Shown here: piece by piece, positions 60,740 through 64,000 of the stretch
How positions within the stretch are numbered: position 1 is the first letter of the stretch
Layout: each line of letters starts with the position of its first letter
NCBI RefSeq assembly: GCF_017377655.1
Contig: NZ_JAFREL010000002.1
Span: 1 to 64,000, forward strand
Length of the DNA: 64,000 nt
Direction: 5' to 3'
Source of the DNA: Candidatus Enterococcus ferrettii
GTDB lineage: Bacteria > Bacillota > Bacilli > Lactobacillales > Enterococcaceae
The notes under the pieces: generated by a model
Databases searched by the model: none
Told to the model about the DNA's origin: nothing
The model's input: the letters and a program-made list of their open reading frames with translations, nothing else
Program-made: the position numbers and the translations under genes

Positions 60740-63700
60740 ATGTTTAGAAGGAGCAAACAAAGAATTCCAAAAGGTGTTTTAGGGTTATTAATAGGCACAA
60801 TCCTAGCAGGAATAGGGCTGCTTTTCTATTTTGGAAAAGAGCCCATCCAAACGATTCAAGCCTCATCGGTGGTCTCGACTGGGGATTTTCGTTTAACGGC
60901 GAATAACAGCTGGGATAATTCAGCCAAAAGAAGCTATGTCGACATGAAGTGGGATAAAATTGCTAATCTGTCACAATCTGGTTATAAGCTTTATCAATCA
61001 GAGAATGGGTCAGACTGGGATATCCGCTCAACAACGTACGGAAAAAGTATTAAGGTATTGAATGTTTATCCTGATAATGCTGCATCAAATACGTTAAAAG
61101 GATGGATGGACGGACTGAATCTGAAAGGTACCGACGGCAGCAATTTGATCCAAGTGACACCTGTAGCGATTACAGCGTTTAATGGTGCTGCAGACTCCTA
61201 TTTGAAAAACAGCGCTGGGGAATACCAATACGATGTAATCATGTTCGGTAGCTGGGACAGTAACAATAACAAAAATATTTCCGTGGCCGCTGCTGAAGCT
61301 ACTACTCAATTTCTTAGCTCCGGCCGGGGTGTATTGTTCGGTCATGATACGGTTGTTTCTAAAACAGAATCGAAGAACTTCTGGACCTATTTTCACGATA
61401 AAAAGGATTATTTAGGGATAGGTCACGAGAAAGCCATGGAAGGATCGAACGGAATCGTTACCAGCAACTATTGGACAGGTTCCCAAAAGGTGAAGGTTAT
61501 TAACGATGGTTACTTAATGAAGTATCCTTTCGAGATGGCCAACGGTCTGGTTTTGACGATTCCTTATGCGCACAATATTGAACTAAGCAATAAAAATGTT
61601 GGAACCGTATGGTCTGAGTTTATTGAGCCTTCCGGTGGATACCCTAATCAACCCTATGATGCTGGTATTTGGCGCGGTGGTTGGTATTTGAAAACCAATG
61701 ACAATGCGGCGATGATTCAAACGGGACATAGTGGAGGACAATCGACGCAGGATGAACGCAAAATTATTGCGAATGTTCTGTATAATTTGGCTCAAGTTTC
61801 CTTGGAAAGCAACGCCACGGCCTATTCAGTGGTCGACGATCAAGGACCCGCTAAGCCTAAAATTACAGCTAAAAGCAGCAACGGAAAGGATTTAAGCGTT
61901 CAGGTAAAGGCTGCCGACAAGGGGAAAGATTATCAATTTTATGTTGATGCGGACACGAAGGATCGTGGTGTCTTGAAGTCAGATGTAGTAAAAGAGACGG
62001 TGACCAGTAACGTTGCCGGATACTTCTTCGAGCTGTCTGATTCACCGAACAGTACCTTAACGGATCGAGTCAACGGATTAAAGGATGAGTTCGGTCGAAT
62101 TGACCCTAGTAAGTATGACTTATACGTAGCACCAGATAGTAATGCGACTGACTATGACACTTCGGGCAATAAAAATGTTTCAGCAGACAATGTTACCGGC
62201 AAATACCTCCATGTAGTTGCTGTCGATCGCGCCAATAATATCGGTGAGATTGAAAGTCAACGAGTAAAAGAGCTGACTAAATTGATGGGCTTCGGATTAG
62301 AACGAACAGGAGACGAAGCGAAAATCATAGATCTAACGATGGATGCCGCAACCATTGGGAATCGGATGAAATCAATTGAGGTCCAGATTCCTAAAAATTC
62401 TGAGATTAAGAATTTTAAGTCGCTGCAGCTGCCTGGTGGTTGGTATTCCTTTGAAAACAGTGAAACCGACAGCTACTATTCCTTCAGCTTTGCAATGGAA
62501 GCCAATAATGATCCGGCAACGATTCAATCATTTTTGGAATCGCTGCGCTTTACCATCAAGAATAATGTCAATGATCCAGGACGGATAAACATTATTCTCC
62601 ATGAGAAAATTTATACCTCGTGGGTGGACCCAAACGGAGTCAATCATTATTATGTATTTATGCCAGAGATGTCCTTGCCAGGCAAGAACTGGTTCCAGGC
62701 TTATAATAGTGCCAAACAACTAAGGTATAAGCAACTGACAGGTTATCTGGCAACGATCACTTCTCTAGCCGAGCACGATTTTGTTTTTAATAATATTTCC
62801 AAAGAACCTGGATGGTTAGGCGGCACACGGGGAGTTATCAAGACAGGAAGCCGCAAAATCAATGATGAATCCACTGTACCTCAGAATGTCTCCGATTATA
62901 ATCTCACCTTAAAGGATTGGTATTGGGCGGACGGGCCAGAAACAGGGCAAGTATTCTACAATGGAATAACCTATAGTGGTGGGAAAACACCTGCTGGAGC
63001 ATACAGTGCGTTTAATTCTAAGGAGCCAAATAATTCTGGTGGAGTAGAATTTACACTGCAATTTGCTCAAAATAACAGTAAATATTGGAACGACTTACCA
63101 GGTGATCTAGGATTTTGGGCGAGCAATCACGGGTATTACGTCGAATTCTCTGAATACGGCAACCAAAAAGAAGGCATCGAAGAAACCGATGTAGGCTGGA
63201 CAGCAGAAATGCCGCAAAAAATCACCTTCCAGGCCTATGAAGAGCGAGGGGCGCGTATCTCATACGGTGATTTGGTTTACGATCAGCAATTACGCTTAGG
63301 AAAAGCCATTACTGCTGAACCGAAAAACATCGACTTGTACAAATTCGTGGAGCTGCGAGATATGACAGATGCTAAAAGAGACATGGATTATATCGTAGAA
63401 CCTCAGCACCAAGAAGGAAAGATGATCTATACTTCTCGCGGAGCCAAACTGCATGCTCGGCAAGTGATCTTGGATGCGAATGCGGAGATTCCAGTACCTA
63501 AGGAAGGCTATTTGACAATTAAGAATCAGCGATTCAATAATAATAATCCAACCTTGGATACTGATTATCAAAACAATCGAATCCTTTCATCCGGCAAACA
63601 GGAGGATAATCCGAGCTTTACTGATGTAGTTTTCTCAACGGTGCATCAAGAAGACGGGCAGGATGCATCCTTACTTGAACTGACGGTACCAGCTTATTAC

Positions 63701-63943
63701 CAATATGAAGGCTACCATTTAACGACTCAGCAGCAGGATCCAAATGGTGCAAGCCATCAAGCAAATAAAACAATAACACCAGGTATACCAGCGGTCAGTC
63801 GTGACAGCTTTTATACCGATCAGGAACAATGGTTGACCATCTATGTACGCTCCACTAAAAGAGATGGCAAGACCCCAGAACTTTATAGTTGGGATTATGA
63901 ACGAAATAAATTCGACAAAGTTCATACCATTCTACCATCGTAA
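60740..63943 (+). CDS. Large membrane-anchored protein with lectin-like domain, copy 2
   Basis: A 1067-residue paralogue of the protein at 57297 with the same layout: basic start and span (about 15-33), alpha/beta domain (VLNVYPD, VIMFGSWDSNNNKN, GRGVLFGHDTV, TGHSGGQSTQDERK), beta-region, lectin-like domain (about 647-807: NWFQAYNSAKQL, GYLATITSLAEH, KDWYWADGPE, WNDLPG) and beta-rich tail. ATG 60740 (AAGGGTGA upstream) aligns with the copy-1 start. The domains diverge most in the lectin loops (GGTRGV to EPNN), suggesting different ligands. Confidence 0.78.
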   Translation: MFRRSKQRIPKGVLGLLIGTILAGIGLLFYFGKEPIQTIQASSVVSTGDFRLTANNSWDNSAKRSYVDMKWDKIANLSQSGYKLYQSENGSDWDIRSTTYGKSIKVLNVYPDNAASNTLKGWMDGLNLKGTDGSNLIQVTPVAITAFNGAADSYLKNSAGEYQYDVIMFGSWDSNNNKNISVAAAEATTQFLSSGRGVLFGHDTVVSKTESKNFWTYFHDKKDYLGIGHEKAMEGSNGIVTSNYWTGSQKVKVINDGYLMKYPFEMANGLVLTIPYAHNIELSNKNVGTVWSEFIEPSGGYPNQPYDAGIWRGGWYLKTNDNAAMIQTGHSGGQSTQDERKIIANVLYNLAQVSLESNATAYSVVDDQGPAKPKITAKSSNGKDLSVQVKAADKGKDYQFYVDADTKDRGVLKSDVVKETVTSNVAGYFFELSDSPNSTLTDRVNGLKDEFGRIDPSKYDLYVAPDSNATDYDTSGNKNVSADNVTGKYLHVVAVDRANNIGEIESQRVKELTKLMGFGLERTGDEAKIIDLTMDAATIGNRMKSIEVQIPKNSEIKNFKSLQLPGGWYSFENSETDSYYSFSFAMEANNDPATIQSFLESLRFTIKNNVNDPGRINIILHEKIYTSWVDPNGVNHYYVFMPEMSLPGKNWFQAYNSAKQLRYKQLTGYLATITSLAEHDFVFNNISKEPGWLGGTRGVIKTGSRKINDESTVPQNVSDYNLTLKDWYWADGPETGQVFYNGITYSGGKTPAGAYSAFNSKEPNNSGGVEFTLQFAQNNSKYWNDLPGDLGFWASNHGYYVEFSEYGNQKEGIEETDVGWTAEMPQKITFQAYEERGARISYGDLVYDQQLRLGKAITAEPKNIDLYKFVELRDMTDAKRDMDYIVEPQHQEGKMIYTSRGAKLHARQVILDANAEIPVPKEGYLTIKNQRFNNNNPTLDTDYQNNRILSSGKQEDNPSFTDVVFSTVHQEDGQDASLLELTVPAYYQYEGYHLTTQQQDPNGASHQANKTITPGIPAVSRDSFYTDQEQWLTIYVRSTKRDGKTPELYSWDYERNKFDKVHTILPS

Positions 63944-63965
63944 CAGCGATTCGAACTAAGTAAAG

Positions 63966-63999
63966 AACCGGAAGTGTCTATATATAGACGCTTTCGGTT
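63966..63999 (+). terminator. Terminator at right edge
   Basis: AACCG-GAAG-GTCTATA pairs with TATAGAC-CTT-CGGTT, ending in T residues at the window edge, 23 bp after the stop of the second lectin gene. Confidence 0.75.
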
Positions 64000-64000
64000 T

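Overview
The window reads as the chromosome of a low-GC Gram-positive coccus, most likely an Enterococcus, perhaps of the sugar-alcohol-using E. avium type. This is inferred from strong AGGAGG ribosome sites, several mannose- and glucitol-family PTS loci, a CcpA-like (cre) sequence code, an LPxTG protein and a double-glycine bacteriocin. No rRNA or tRNA gene and no CRISPR array was seen. Species cannot be fixed from reading alone.

Positions 1-1465 are a decayed patch: a truncated azoreductase-like gene, a frameshifted WYL regulator and the start of a minus-strand gene behind a palindromic operator. Positions 2081-11393 form one operon: class II aldolase, PRD regulator, mannose-family PTS IIA/IIB/IIC/IID, zinc dehydrogenase, FGGY kinase, zinc-knuckle protein and a second aldolase. 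This fits import and phosphorylation of a polyol or sugar, oxidation, a second phosphorylation and aldol cleavage. Positions 11890-14930 hold a tocopherol-cyclase-like protein, a LacI remnant and an intact LacI regulator. Positions 15074-21719 are a fructo-oligosaccharide/sucrose operon (ABC importer, GH32 hydrolase, ROK fructokinase, MsmK-type ATPase) under a cluster of LacI/cre-type operators.

Positions 22868-30123 are a sugar-acid-type locus: KDPG aldolase, mannose-family PTS, 2-hydroxyacid dehydrogenase, DapA-family aldolase, PucR-like regulator, an extra IIB and a SIS isomerase. An IS256 remnant follows. Positions 30679-37056 are a glucitol-family PTS locus (divergent GntR regulator and IIA; IIC, IIBC, GutM, FGGY kinase, TIM-like isomerase, class II aldolase). 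Its kinase and aldolase are paralogues of those in the first operon, so the same kinase/aldolase module is paired with two unrelated PTS types. A bacteriocin with a convergent putative immunity gene, a possible small RNA, a P-type cation ATPase, an orphan FtsX and a tyrosine recombinase come next.

Positions 45240-63943 are the most distinctive part: a SipW/TasA-type extracellular matrix locus. It encodes a coiled-coil protein, an unknown partner, a LepB-type and a SipW-type signal peptidase, a GH73 lipoprotein, three TasA/BsaA-like proteins, an LPxTG protein, a membrane-tethered protein resembling a serine recombinase without its catalytic serine, a winged-helix regulator with a degenerate receiver, an NlpC/P60 protein without signal peptide, and two tandem ~1070-residue membrane-anchored proteins with C-type-lectin-like domains. 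The set looks like a self-contained surface-fibre/adhesion system with its own processing and regulation.
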